Shown: piece after piece, positions 53,442-61,209 of the stretch
Layout of the letters: each line of letters begins with the position of its first letter
Numbering within the stretch: position 1 is the first letter of the stretch
From: Halobacillus litoralis
GTDB taxonomy: Bacteria; Bacillota; Bacilli; Bacillales; Halobacillaceae
DNA length: 64,000 nt
Direction of reading: 5' to 3'
NCBI RefSeq assembly: GCF_020524025.1
Contig: NZ_JAIVKN010000004.1
Span: 310,001 to 374,000 of the forward strand
The notes under the pieces: model-generated
What the model saw: the letters and a program-made list of their open reading frames with translations, nothing else
Database searches by the model: none
Told to the model about the DNA's origin: nothing
Program-made: the position numbers and the translations under genes

Positions 53442-53747
53442 ATGGAAGAAAAAAGAATACCGGAAGATGAGAAAGAGTCACGCGTCTCCCAGTTAGCTGA
53501 TTGGAAATTAACAGAGGGTAAATTCATTACCAAGCGCTACCGTTTCACAGAATTTCTGACAGGGGTTCAATTTGTTAACCATGTGGCCGAATATTCCGAA
53601 GAGATTCAGCATCACCCCTTTATCAGTATTGATTATAAGATGGTAACCTTGAAACTTACTTCTTGGAACGCGAAGGGTCTTACAGAATTAGACCTGCAGT
53701 GCGCTGAGAAATATGATGTTCTGTATCAATCAATTCAGGGTGAATAA
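53442..53747 (+). CDS. phhB: 4a-hydroxytetrahydrobiopterin dehydratase
   Basis: 101 residues. EIQHHPFISIDYKMVTLKL contains the EIQHHP motif with the two catalytic histidines of pterin-4a-carbinolamine dehydratase (PCD/DCoH). It recycles the pterin cofactor of aromatic amino acid hydroxylases, or has a role in folate or Moco metabolism where no hydroxylase exists. GGGGGAG precedes the ATG, 15 bp after pepF. Confidence 0.9.
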   Translation: MEEKRIPEDEKESRVSQLADWKLTEGKFITKRYRFTEFLTGVQFVNHVAEYSEEIQHHPFISIDYKMVTLKLTSWNAKGLTELDLQCAEKYDVLYQSIQGE

Positions 53748-53757
53748 TTATTTAGGG

Positions 53758-53788
53758 AAAGCCGCTCTAATCTGAAGCGGCTTTTCCT
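53758..53788. terminator. Terminator
   Basis: AAAGCCGCT (53758-53766) pairs with AGCGGCTTT (53776-53784); between convergent phhB and the RluA gene. Confidence 0.8.
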
Positions 53789-53795
53789 TATACTT

Positions 53796-54722
53796 CTATT
53801 CTAAAGATTCCACATGTTCTGGAGTAAACAAAGGCGAATCAGATGCAGGCATAGCTAAGCAGTGAATTTCATTTTCTGTAAAAGGGTGAATGAAGGTTAA
53901 ACGGGCAGCATGAAGGGCTTGTTTATAATGATAATTCCCTGTACCTCCGTACATCATATCCCCCACAAGAGGATGACCGACATGACTTAAGTGAACTCGG
54001 ATTTGATGGGTACGTCCTGTTTGAAGCTGCAGTTTAACAAGAGAGATTTTCTTCTTTTTATCATACGTAAGCACTTCATAGTGAGTCTCAGCGTGTTGTC
54101 CACCTTTCGATACACGACGACGTACAGGATGATGGCGGTCTTTTCCGATAGGTTCTACTATGCTTCCTTTTGAAGGGGTCAGCTTACCGTGTGCCCACGC
54201 AAGGTAGGTACGCTTGATTTTCCTCTCCTGCAGATCTTTGCCCAGCATAGCAATGGCTAAGTCATGTTTAGCAAATAGAATGGCGCCGGATGTGTCCCGG
54301 TCCAATCTGTGTACATATTTGGGGGTCGCCTCTATTCCGTTCATTTGGAAATAGAAAGCCACACCATTAACAAGCGTGTCATCTTCTCCAGGCTTGTTTG
54401 GATGTGTAAACACACCTGCGGGTTTATTTACAACGAGTAGATGATCGTCTTCATAGATGACTTCAAGATCCATATACGTTGGCGTAACCTCAAGAGGTTG
54501 AGCGCGGAACAGCCGGATACGAAGCACATCCCCGGTCTTTGCTTCTGCTGTTTTCCAATGCGGATTTTCGTTATTCAGGGTTACCTCACGGTTAGAACGA
54601 AAACTGTGCATTAACTTTCGAGGGACATTCCATTCTTTTTTTAATATCCGTTCAATGGTGTAACCATCCCATTTAGCAGGGATTATGACTTCCAGCCAAT
54701 CCCCTGTTCGTTTTGTTTTCAT
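53796..54722 (-). CDS. yjbO: RluA family pseudouridine synthase
   Basis: 308 residues. An S4-like N-terminal region precedes the catalytic domain: VNKPAGVFTHPNKPG, YVHRLDRDTSGAILFAK (catalytic Asp in HRLDRDTSG) and LQTGRTHQIRVHLSHVGHPL. It isomerises uridine to pseudouridine in rRNA or tRNA; it matches the Bacillus YjbO type. The ATG at 54722 is used; the ribosome binding site is weak and GTG 54740 is an alternative. Confidence 0.88.
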   Translation of the reverse strand: MKTKRTGDWLEVIIPAKWDGYTIERILKKEWNVPRKLMHSFRSNREVTLNNENPHWKTAEAKTGDVLRIRLFRAQPLEVTPTYMDLEVIYEDDHLLVVNKPAGVFTHPNKPGEDDTLVNGVAFYFQMNGIEATPKYVHRLDRDTSGAILFAKHDLAIAMLGKDLQERKIKRTYLAWAHGKLTPSKGSIVEPIGKDRHHPVRRRVSKGGQHAETHYEVLTYDKKKKISLVKLQLQTGRTHQIRVHLSHVGHPLVGDMMYGGTGNYHYKQALHAARLTFIHPFTENEIHCLAMPASDSPLFTPEHVESLE

Positions 54723-54751
54723 TTTTACACCCAATTTCACTAGAATACTGA

Positions 54752-54827
54752 ATACCTGGACCCGGAAAAGGTAATATTGATACCAGGTATGAACTGTTGT
54801 TTATTTTACTCGTAATGGTACCAGGTA
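54752..54827. repeat. Three copies of TACC(T/A)GGTA
   Basis: ATACCTGG (54752-54759), CCAGGTAT (54783-54790) and TACCAGGTA (54819-54827). The first two form an inverted pair. Confidence 0.45.
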
Positions 54828-54967
54828 CGCAATGAGCCATCAGGACTTTCACCAAATCTATGATTGGGCAGGTTTCAAATCAACCATCATCTTACTTCAT
54901 ACAGGAAGAGGACATGCTGAGGGATGGACGCTTGGAACATATAAGTTAAGTCTGAGTAAATCAGGTA

Positions 54968-54994
54968 TCGACACTAATCGAACTATGTTATAAT
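54968..54994 (+). promoter_or_regulatory. Possible typA promoter
   Basis: TATAAT at 54989-54994 is clear; TCGACA (54968-54973) is the best -35 but the 15-nt spacer is short. Confidence 0.4.
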
Positions 54995-55037
54995 AGAACG
55001 GTTGAATAATTTGTGATACGAAAGAGGTGTGTGCTTC

Positions 55038-56879
55038 ATGCAACACAGAGATGATATTCGTAATATAGCGATCATCGCACACGTTGACCACGGAAAAACT
55101 ACGTTGGTTGACCAAATGCTTCACTATTCCGGGACTTTCCGTGATAACGAGCATGTCGATGAGCGCGCCATGGACTCTAATGATTTGGAAAAAGAACGCG
55201 GCATTACAATCCTAGCGAAAAATACCGCGATCAATTATAACGATACACGCATCAACATTTTAGATACACCTGGTCACGCAGACTTCGGTGGTGAAGTTGA
55301 GCGGATTCTTAAGATGGTTGACGGTGTGCTTTTAGTTGTAGATGCATATGAAGGATGTATGCCTCAAACTCGCTTTGTATTGAAAAAAGCGCTTGAACAG
55401 AAATTGACGCCAGTTGTCGTGTTAAACAAAATAGACCGTCCAAATGCTCGTCCTAATGAAGTAATAGATGAGGTTCTTGACCTCTTTATTGAACTCGGTG
55501 CTGACGATGAGCAGTTGGAGTTCCCGGTAGTTTATGCTTCTGCATTGAACGGAACTTCAAGTGATGAACCAGACACTCAGCAGGAAACAATGGACCCGAT
55601 CTTCCAATTGATTATGAATAATATTCCTGCACCTGTCGATACGAAAGAAGATCCACTGCAATTCCAGGTTACATTACTTGATTATAATGATTACCTGGGC
55701 CGTATAGGTATTGGGCGTGTCTTCAATGGTACGATTAAGGTAGGACAGCAGGTTTCTCTTATGAAGAAAGACGGTTCAGTGAAAAACTTCCGTGTTTCTA
55801 AGCTGTTTGGCTTTATCGGCTTAAAACGTGTCGAGATCGAAGAAGCAAAAGCAGGAGACATTATAGCTCTTGCAGGTATGGAAGACATTAACGTAGGAGA
55901 AACTGTCTGCTTACCTGAACATCAGAACGCAATGGAAATTCCACGTATTGATGAGCCGACGCTTCAAATGACATTCCTTGTTAACAACAGTCCTTTTGCC
56001 GGACGCGAAGGAAAGTATGTAACTTCTCGTCAAATCGAAGAACGCTTGATGACTCAACTGGAAACAGATGTAAGTTTGCGTGTAGATCCAACAGATTCTC
56101 CTGATGCCTTTACTGTATCTGGTCGTGGAGAGCTTCACCTTTCTATTCTTGTGGAAAACATGAGACGTGAAGGATACGAATTGCAGCTTTCTAAACCAAA
56201 AGTTATCTTGAAGGAAATCGACGGGGTTACTTGTGAGCCAGTTGAACGTGTGCAGATTGACACTCCTGAAGAGTATCAAGGAGCCGTTATGGAATCCATT
56301 GGCTACCGTAAGGGTGAAATGCAGGACATGGTTAACGATGGAAATGGTCAAGTCCGACTTGAGTTCCTCGTACCTTCCCGTGGTTTAATCGGCTACTCGA
56401 CTGAATTTATGACACAAACACGTGGTTATGGTATTCTTAACCACACGTTTGATGGGTATGCACCCCTTGCAAAAGGCCAGGTTGGTGGTCGTCGCGAAGG
56501 AGTTCTTGTGTCACTTGATAAAGGTAAAGCTTCTACGTACGGGATTATGAACTTGGAAGATCGCGGGACGATCTTTGTAGAACCTGGTACAGAAGTTTAT
56601 GAAGGAATGATTGTTGGTGAGCATAATCGTGAGAACGATCTTACTGTCAACATTACCAAAGAAAAACACTTAACGAATATTCGTTCTGCTAACAAAGATA
56701 CGACCAACACTATTAAGAAAACCCGTCAGATGACGTTAGAGCAGGCGATTGAATATCTTGATGACGATGAGTATTGTGAAGTAACTCCAGAAAGTGTAAG
56801 ACTTCGCAAGAAATATCTAAACAAGAATGAACGTGAGAAAATGGCTAAGAAGAAGAAACTTCAAAATACAGACGTTTAA
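55038..56879 (+). CDS. typA: Ribosome-associated GTPase TypA/BipA
   Basis: 613 residues. AIIAHVDHGKTTLVDQML is G1, DTPGHADFGGEVERI G3 and VVLNKIDRPNARP G4; EF-G-like domains and the TypA C-terminal domain follow (GYGILNHTFDGYAPL). It is a translational GTPase involved in ribosome assembly and stress growth. The ATG at 55038 follows GAGGTG; the GTG at 55029 is a weaker alternative. The C-terminal tail is lysine-rich. Confidence 0.95.
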   Translation: MQHRDDIRNIAIIAHVDHGKTTLVDQMLHYSGTFRDNEHVDERAMDSNDLEKERGITILAKNTAINYNDTRINILDTPGHADFGGEVERILKMVDGVLLVVDAYEGCMPQTRFVLKKALEQKLTPVVVLNKIDRPNARPNEVIDEVLDLFIELGADDEQLEFPVVYASALNGTSSDEPDTQQETMDPIFQLIMNNIPAPVDTKEDPLQFQVTLLDYNDYLGRIGIGRVFNGTIKVGQQVSLMKKDGSVKNFRVSKLFGFIGLKRVEIEEAKAGDIIALAGMEDINVGETVCLPEHQNAMEIPRIDEPTLQMTFLVNNSPFAGREGKYVTSRQIEERLMTQLETDVSLRVDPTDSPDAFTVSGRGELHLSILVENMRREGYELQLSKPKVILKEIDGVTCEPVERVQIDTPEEYQGAVMESIGYRKGEMQDMVNDGNGQVRLEFLVPSRGLIGYSTEFMTQTRGYGILNHTFDGYAPLAKGQVGGRREGVLVSLDKGKASTYGIMNLEDRGTIFVEPGTEVYEGMIVGEHNRENDLTVNITKEKHLTNIRSANKDTTNTIKKTRQMTLEQAIEYLDDDEYCEVTPESVRLRKKYLNKNEREKMAKKKKLQNTDV

Positions 56880-56882
56880 TTT

Positions 56883-56921
56883 TAAAAAAGCCGCCTCTTA
56901 TATAAGAGGCGGCTTTTTTTA
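56883..56921. terminator. Bidirectional terminator
   Basis: AAAAAAGCCGCCTCTTA and its reverse complement form a near-perfect hairpin around TAT, overlapping the stop of the convergent lipoprotein gene. Confidence 0.9.
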
Positions 56922-57662
56922 TTTCGTTACTTCAACTGTCTGTTCCTGATGTCCATGAATTTCTTCTGCTGGCTTTTCGTAGTGGATGTTGATTGTATAC
57001 TGCCCCGCTTGAGGGAATGTATAAGTACTCTCATATTCGCCTAATTCGTTCTCTTCAGCATCTATAAAGATATGTTTGTCCAGATTATCAGAGCTGATTT
57101 CGAATCGGACTTCAGCTTCAGTAAAAGGGTCTTCCATGTGATTGATATGGGTAATAAGCGTAGATTCTTCTCCTGCTTTAAACACTTGGTCTGTCATTAG
57201 GTTTACCATAAATCTGCCATTGGTATCCTCATGATGTTCAACACTGGATTGCGTTTGTTTTCCTACAGTCACTTCTTTTTGAGGCATGACATGAAGATCA
57301 TCCACTTGTGTGTGGGCAATGATTTGATATGTTCCTTCCTCATTGAAGGTTTGCTTAATTTTATAAATTCCACTTGCTTCATGCTGCGCTTCTATCGTCT
57401 CAGAGGAATCCTGTCCTTTAGAATTCTTCCAAATCTCAAATTTCACATAAGAGGCTTCTGTAACAGGCTCTCCTCCTTGAGTTACTTTAGCTTTTATCGT
57501 TGTCTCTTTATTAACCGGAAGAGGCGTCTGTTCAAACGTCACTTCAACTTCTGGTATTTCCGCTGTATTTTCATCTTCAGATGAAGGCGTTTTTTCTTCA
57601 GAGGAACAAGCTGTAATAAATAGGCAGATAAGCGCACATGCCAGGAATATGAATTTTTTCAT
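56919..57662 (-). CDS. FixH/YtkA-like lipoprotein with two repeated domains
   Basis: 247 residues. A lipoprotein signal peptide ends LFITACSSE. Two YtkA-like beta-sandwich units follow: one from EVEVTFEQTPLPVNKETTIKA to about residue 130, the second from NGRFMVNLMTDQVFKAGEES to the end; both share EASG/GEYESTYTFPQAGQYTI-type segments. YtkA/FixH-like proteins are found on the outer membrane face and are sometimes linked with copper or cytochrome oxidase assembly; the role here is unknown. GGAGAG precedes the ATG. Confidence 0.75.
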   Translation of the reverse strand: MKKFIFLACALICLFITACSSEEKTPSSEDENTAEIPEVEVTFEQTPLPVNKETTIKAKVTQGGEPVTEASYVKFEIWKNSKGQDSSETIEAQHEASGIYKIKQTFNEEGTYQIIAHTQVDDLHVMPQKEVTVGKQTQSSVEHHEDTNGRFMVNLMTDQVFKAGEESTLITHINHMEDPFTEAEVRFEISSDNLDKHIFIDAEENELGEYESTYTFPQAGQYTINIHYEKPAEEIHGHQEQTVEVTK

Positions 57663-57775
57663 TGCTCTCTCTCCTTTCCTTTACCTATATTCTAGAATAT
57701 CATCTTCATCATAGACAGAGGGGAGTGATTTTAGACAGTCTTGTGACAAGACTTTCACAGCACTACCTTAAAAAA

Positions 57776-57810
57776 GAAAAGAGGCCAGGCTCTTAAGAGC
57801 CGACCTCTAT
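57776..57810 (-). terminator. Terminator of bshB2
   Basis: AGAGGCCAGGCTCTT pairs with AAGAGCCGACCTCT (small internal mismatch); T-rich on the minus strand. Confidence 0.75.
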
Positions 57811-58493
57811 TGGACATGATCGTTCTGCCAATCATATGTGTAAAACCTTTCGTTCGTTACCCACTTTAAGGCTTCCGGGTCCTTTGCCTTAATGCCTTCT
57901 TCCAACATTTCAAGCATTCTTGCTGTCTGGGAAATGTGCGCTCGCATAGCGTTTAATTTCTGTTCCTGCACGCTTCTGATGTCATGTACGACATCTGGTT
58001 TTCCGAGGTTTTCCTCGGTATCGTTAGCGAATGCCACGGCATGGAATTTCGGACGTTTATTCTCGTCAATCTCACGTAACGCTCTTACCACAGCGCGCGC
58101 AGTCGCTTCATGATCAGGGTGAACGGCATATCCTGGATAGAAACTTATGACTAAAGAAGGATTAAGTTCCTCCACTAAATCCCGAACCATATTTTTCATT
58201 TGTGTATCATCTTCAAATTCAAGGGTTTTATCACGCAGGCCCATCATTCTCAAATCATCAATTCCCATAGCCTCGGCTGCTTTATTTAATTCCTTACGTC
58301 TTATTTCAGGTAGAGACTCTCTGGTTGCAAATGTGGGTTTTCCTAAATTTCTTCCCATTTCTCCTAATGTCAAACAAGCATAGGTGAGCGGTGTTCCCTG
58401 GTTTATATAAGATGCAATTGTTCCCGATACACCAAAGGCTTCATCGTCAGGATGTGGGAATATAACAAGTACATGTTGTTCTTTTTCTATCAT
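57807..58493 (-). CDS. bshB2: Bacillithiol biosynthesis deacetylase BshB2
   Basis: 228 residues of the PIG-L/LmbE family. VIFPHPDDEAFGVSG is the zinc-binding HPDDE motif and AVHPDHEATARAVV the second metal-binding segment. It removes acetyl from GlcNAc-malate in bacillithiol synthesis and is typical of the second Bacillus enzyme BshB2 (YojG). The ATG at 58493 is chosen for GAAGGAG upstream. The yojF partner gene, which often lies next to bshB2, is not adjacent. Confidence 0.92.
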   Translation of the reverse strand: MIEKEQHVLVIFPHPDDEAFGVSGTIASYINQGTPLTYACLTLGEMGRNLGKPTFATRESLPEIRRKELNKAAEAMGIDDLRMMGLRDKTLEFEDDTQMKNMVRDLVEELNPSLVISFYPGYAVHPDHEATARAVVRALREIDENKRPKFHAVAFANDTEENLGKPDVVHDIRSVQEQKLNAMRAHISQTARMLEMLEEGIKAKDPEALKWVTNERFYTYDWQNDHVQ

Positions 58494-58789
58494 ATCTTTC
58501 ACTCCTTCAAGAGGATAGCTAATGTCCATTATTGCCTAAACAAACGAAAATGAAAAGTCATTTGTTTATTATGATAAAAAAGTTCAGGAAATCTGAAGAA
58601 GGAGGGGTATACAAAAAACAATAGCAGAAAAGGTGTCACTTACTTTGAATAAAGGGAGCGGGTTTGATTTACAGGAAATGCACACCCAAAAAAAGGATAG
58701 CTAAAATCAAATAGAGGATAATGAAAAATACTTTAACAATTATCCGGCGATCCGCGGGTCGGAAGAAGGAGTCCAAGATGTAGATCAAG
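58494..58789. other. Intergenic region before the mutS2-type leader
   Basis: No convincing gene. A 60-codon hydrophobic minus-strand frame (58669-58851) overlaps the plus-strand promoter and is discussed under rejected items. Confidence 0.4.
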
Positions 58790-58818
58790 TTGACAAGTGA
58801 AAGCAATTCGTCTATATT
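58790..58818 (+). promoter_or_regulatory. Sigma-A promoter of the attenuated mutS2-type gene
   Basis: TTGACA (58790-58795), a 17-nt spacer and TATATT (58813-58818), five of six -10 matches. Transcription would start near 58825, giving a leader of about 400 nt before the coding start at 59222. Confidence 0.8.
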
Positions 58819-58885
58819 GTTAGTGAATGAATAAAAGTCTGTTCCACCCAATGTAATCTCTTGTGAAAAAAAGGAGAAATGATTT

Positions 58886-58909
58886 ATGAGTGTGGTTGTT
58901 CTTAACTAA
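58886..58909 (+). CDS. Seven-residue leader peptide (MSVVVLN)
   Basis: AAGGAG at 58871-58876 stands nine bases before ATG 58886, and the frame reads MSVVVLN then TAA. Codons 4-7 and the first base of the stop form the 5' arm of the first leader helix (58896-58907), so ribosomes on this frame would disrupt it. The layout follows antibiotic-sensing leader peptides (erm, cat, ABC-F genes), where stalling controls expression of the downstream gene. The peptide itself is not recognised. Confidence 0.65.
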   Translation: MSVVVLN

Positions 58910-59037
58910 TCCAAGAACTGGATATGTTTCTGATAACATAAAAAATGCGTACGTATAGTATGCTTATTTTGTCATGATGTTTTCAGAAACAGTTAAGAAC
59001 AAGCATAAGCATAGCACGGACAGATGCGATCCTATTT

Positions 59038-59072
59038 AGCTATGACTGGCTTTTTCAGTCATAGCTTTTTTT
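59038..59072 (+). terminator. First intrinsic terminator within the leader
   Basis: AGCTATGACTG (59038-59048) pairs perfectly with CAGTCATAGCT (59056-59066) around GCTTTTT, followed by a T-run to 59072. Confidence 0.9.
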
Positions 59073-59111
59073 CGTACATTAGTGGTGGGACAGAAGTATT
59101 TTTGTTCACTT

Positions 59112-59154
59112 AAAGTCCGCGATGAGCTATTGAAGCTTATTGCGGACTTTTTTT
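59112..59154 (+). terminator. Second intrinsic terminator within the leader
   Basis: AAAGTCCGC pairs with GCGGACTTT and the stem continues inward (GATGAGCT with AGCTTATT, two G-U pairs), 17 bp in all, followed by seven T residues. Confidence 0.88.
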
Positions 59155-59221
59155 GACCTTATTGGATTTTCAGAAGCTAAATCCAATAAGAGTCGACAGA
59201 AAAATCGAGGAGGAAATTCAA

Positions 59222-61132
59222 TTGAACGAACGAACATTTGATATATTGGAATTCAATGAGATATTAGACCGGATCAGTACTTTTGCTCTTACCGATCAAG
59301 GAAAGGAATCCATTTTACAATTAAAGCCAATGCGTAATCAGCGCGTGTTAGAAAGACAACACGAAGAACTAGTAGAAGCCCGGGCAATATTAGAGATTAA
59401 CAGCCATATTCCCATTCACTCCCTTGGGGATATAAAGTCTATGATAGATCAAGGAAAAAAAGGGATATATATACGCCCACAGCAATTTGGAGTACTTCAA
59501 TCTTTCCTGGATCATTGCAATAAAATGAAACGGTTTATGAAAGATAAACAACTTCTGGCGCCCTCTGTTGCGCTTTATGTAGAGTCAATAGCAGACTTGA
59601 GTAAACTTGAGAATATCATTCAGGCGACAATCAGGCATGGGCAAGTGGATGATTATGCCTCCAAAAGGTTAACTAAAGTCCGCCGTAAGATTGAAAAGAA
59701 GAACAGCGACATAAAGACACGTATAGAAAGTTTAGTGAAAAAATATTCATCTTACATGCAGGAATCCAGAGCTGTTGATAAGGGGGAACGTAAAACGCTT
59801 CCGATAAAACGGGAGAACCGTTCCAAAATTAAAGGAACGATTATTGACCAGTCATCTTCGGGAGCCACTTTATTTATTGAACCGAAAGAACTAACCGATC
59901 TACAGGAAGAACGACATTTGCTGCAAATGACAGAAGAACAAGAGGTGGAACAAATTCTCTATGCATTGACAGCAGATGTTCTTGAAAAAGAGCATGAATT
60001 AAACGTTGCTATGGAAACAATGCATCAATACGACATTATCTTTGCTAAAGCCAAATATAGTCGTGTCACTGGTGGGCATTCCCCCCAGTTCTCTGAAGGA
60101 GAAATAAATATTCAAGGAGGTCGTCACCCTTTGTTAGGCGAGGCAGCTATTCCACTCACGATCTACATGGGGCGTGATGACCAGGCTCTGTTGATTACAG
60201 GACCGAATACAGGCGGGAAGACAGTAACCTTGAAAACGGTAGGCCTTTTTTGTCTGATGGCTCAAGCAGGTTTGCACATCCCTGCTGATCAAGGAAGTCA
60301 ACTGCCGATTTTTCAACACATATTAGTTGATATTGGAGATGGTCAAAGCATAGAAGAGAACTTGAGTACGTTTAGTTCCAGATTGACGAATGTAATCAGC
60401 ATTCTACAAGAAGCCAACGATCATAGTCTGCTTTTACTCGATGAGATCGGTTCTGGAACAGACCCTGGAGAGGGGATGGGATTAGCAACCGCAATATTGG
60501 ATCAACTAGCGAGTAAAGGTTCCACCATTTTAGCAACGACCCATTATAGCGAGATGAAGACCTATGCGATGAAAAAGGAGGGCTTTCTTAATGGGGCAAT
60601 GACTTTTAATTTGGAGACATTGCAGCCTACCTACCAGCTTCAATTAGGGACAGCAGGAGAGAGTCAGGCTTTTGATATCGCTTATAAGCTTGGGCTTCAC
60701 CCTGATATTTTGAATCATGCACACGAAATTACGTATAAGAAAAAGTCTGAGTTTCAAGTGGACCAAAATCAAAGAAAGCAAAAATCGTATGCCAGTCAAA
60801 TAGCTGTTAATCGATATAGTACAAAGAAAAAAACAAGTAAGACAGCGGAGAAACCCTTATTCAAAATGGGAGACAACGTTTGGATTCCGTCCTCGGAAGA
60901 AATGGGAATCGTTTACAAAGGTCCTGACGATCGTGGCCAATACATTGTTCAGGTCAAAGGAGAAAAAGTCCCTTATAATCACAAACGATTAAAGCTGTAT
61001 ATACCTGCAGAGGATTTATATCCGGAAGATTATGATTTTGATATTATCTTTAAATCCAAGGAATATCGTAAAATCGACAAGATGATGGACAAAAAGCATG
61101 TGGAAGGACTGTCATTGGACGATGAAGATTAA
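59222..61132 (+). CDS. MutS2-family ATPase lacking the Smr domain
   Basis: 636 residues. The MutS2 core/clamp region leads to the ATPase: LLITGPNTGGKTVTLKTVG (Walker A, about residue 325), LLLLDEIGSGTDPGEGMG (Walker B, about 403) and ATTHYSEMKTYA. A short linker then carries a KOW-like segment (KMGDNVWIPSSEEMGIVYKG, about 547 on) and an acidic tail. Canonical MutS2 is about 785 residues with a longer coiled coil and a C-terminal Smr nuclease domain; both are missing or reduced. Start is TTG 59222, eight bases after GAGGAGG. MutS2 proteins act in recombination control and on collided ribosomes. The attenuator upstream favours a translation-stress role, which is inference. Confidence 0.85.
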   Translation: MNERTFDILEFNEILDRISTFALTDQGKESILQLKPMRNQRVLERQHEELVEARAILEINSHIPIHSLGDIKSMIDQGKKGIYIRPQQFGVLQSFLDHCNKMKRFMKDKQLLAPSVALYVESIADLSKLENIIQATIRHGQVDDYASKRLTKVRRKIEKKNSDIKTRIESLVKKYSSYMQESRAVDKGERKTLPIKRENRSKIKGTIIDQSSSGATLFIEPKELTDLQEERHLLQMTEEQEVEQILYALTADVLEKEHELNVAMETMHQYDIIFAKAKYSRVTGGHSPQFSEGEINIQGGRHPLLGEAAIPLTIYMGRDDQALLITGPNTGGKTVTLKTVGLFCLMAQAGLHIPADQGSQLPIFQHILVDIGDGQSIEENLSTFSSRLTNVISILQEANDHSLLLLDEIGSGTDPGEGMGLATAILDQLASKGSTILATTHYSEMKTYAMKKEGFLNGAMTFNLETLQPTYQLQLGTAGESQAFDIAYKLGLHPDILNHAHEITYKKKSEFQVDQNQRKQKSYASQIAVNRYSTKKKTSKTAEKPLFKMGDNVWIPSSEEMGIVYKGPDDRGQYIVQVKGEKVPYNHKRLKLYIPAEDLYPEDYDFDIIFKSKEYRKIDKMMDKKHVEGLSLDDED

Positions 61133-61209
61133 GCCCGCATATCTTTAGAGAATATTGTGTCCTCATGCTATCCTGGAGATGAAGAAAAATTTCAAGTGAG
61201 GTGGTCATC

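Larger units (their letters stand above)
58886..59190 (+). promoter_or_regulatory. Structured transcription-attenuator leader
   Basis: Helix P1 pairs TTGTTCTTAAC (58896-58906) with GTTAAGAACAA (58992-59002). Next, ATCCA/TGGAT forms a small hairpin (58909-58923). P2 pairs TGTTTCTGA (58925-58933) with TCAGAAACA (58983-58991), and GCGTAC/GTATGC forms an inner hairpin. A competing helix, TATGCTTAT (58959-58967) with ATAAGCATA (59005-59013), crosses P1 and P2. Two terminators and a 12-bp stem-loop (59158-59169 with 59179-59190) follow. No known riboswitch class or T-box sequence was recognised. Confidence 0.7.

Noticed and set aside
54832-54993. 53-codon frame before typA
   Set aside because: No ribosome binding site and its end overlaps the likely typA -10 box.
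58669-58851. 60-codon hydrophobic frame on the minus strand
   Set aside because: It lacks an ATG and a good ribosome binding site, and it overlaps the strong plus-strand promoter at 58790-58818. A membrane peptide with a TTG start is not excluded.
58879-58905. Alternative leader frame MIYECGCS
   Set aside because: Only two bases separate the AAGGAG from this ATG; the frame at 58886 has the normal spacing.
58896-59002. Terminal inverted repeats suggesting a miniature transposable element
   Set aside because: No target-site duplication, and the arms make better sense as an RNA helix because they sit between a leader peptide and a terminator.
59080-59155. T-box riboswitch before the mutS2-type gene
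   Set aside because: GGTGGGACAG only loosely resembles the T-box antiterminator sequence, the specifier stem is not visible and the downstream gene is not tRNA- or amino-acid-related.
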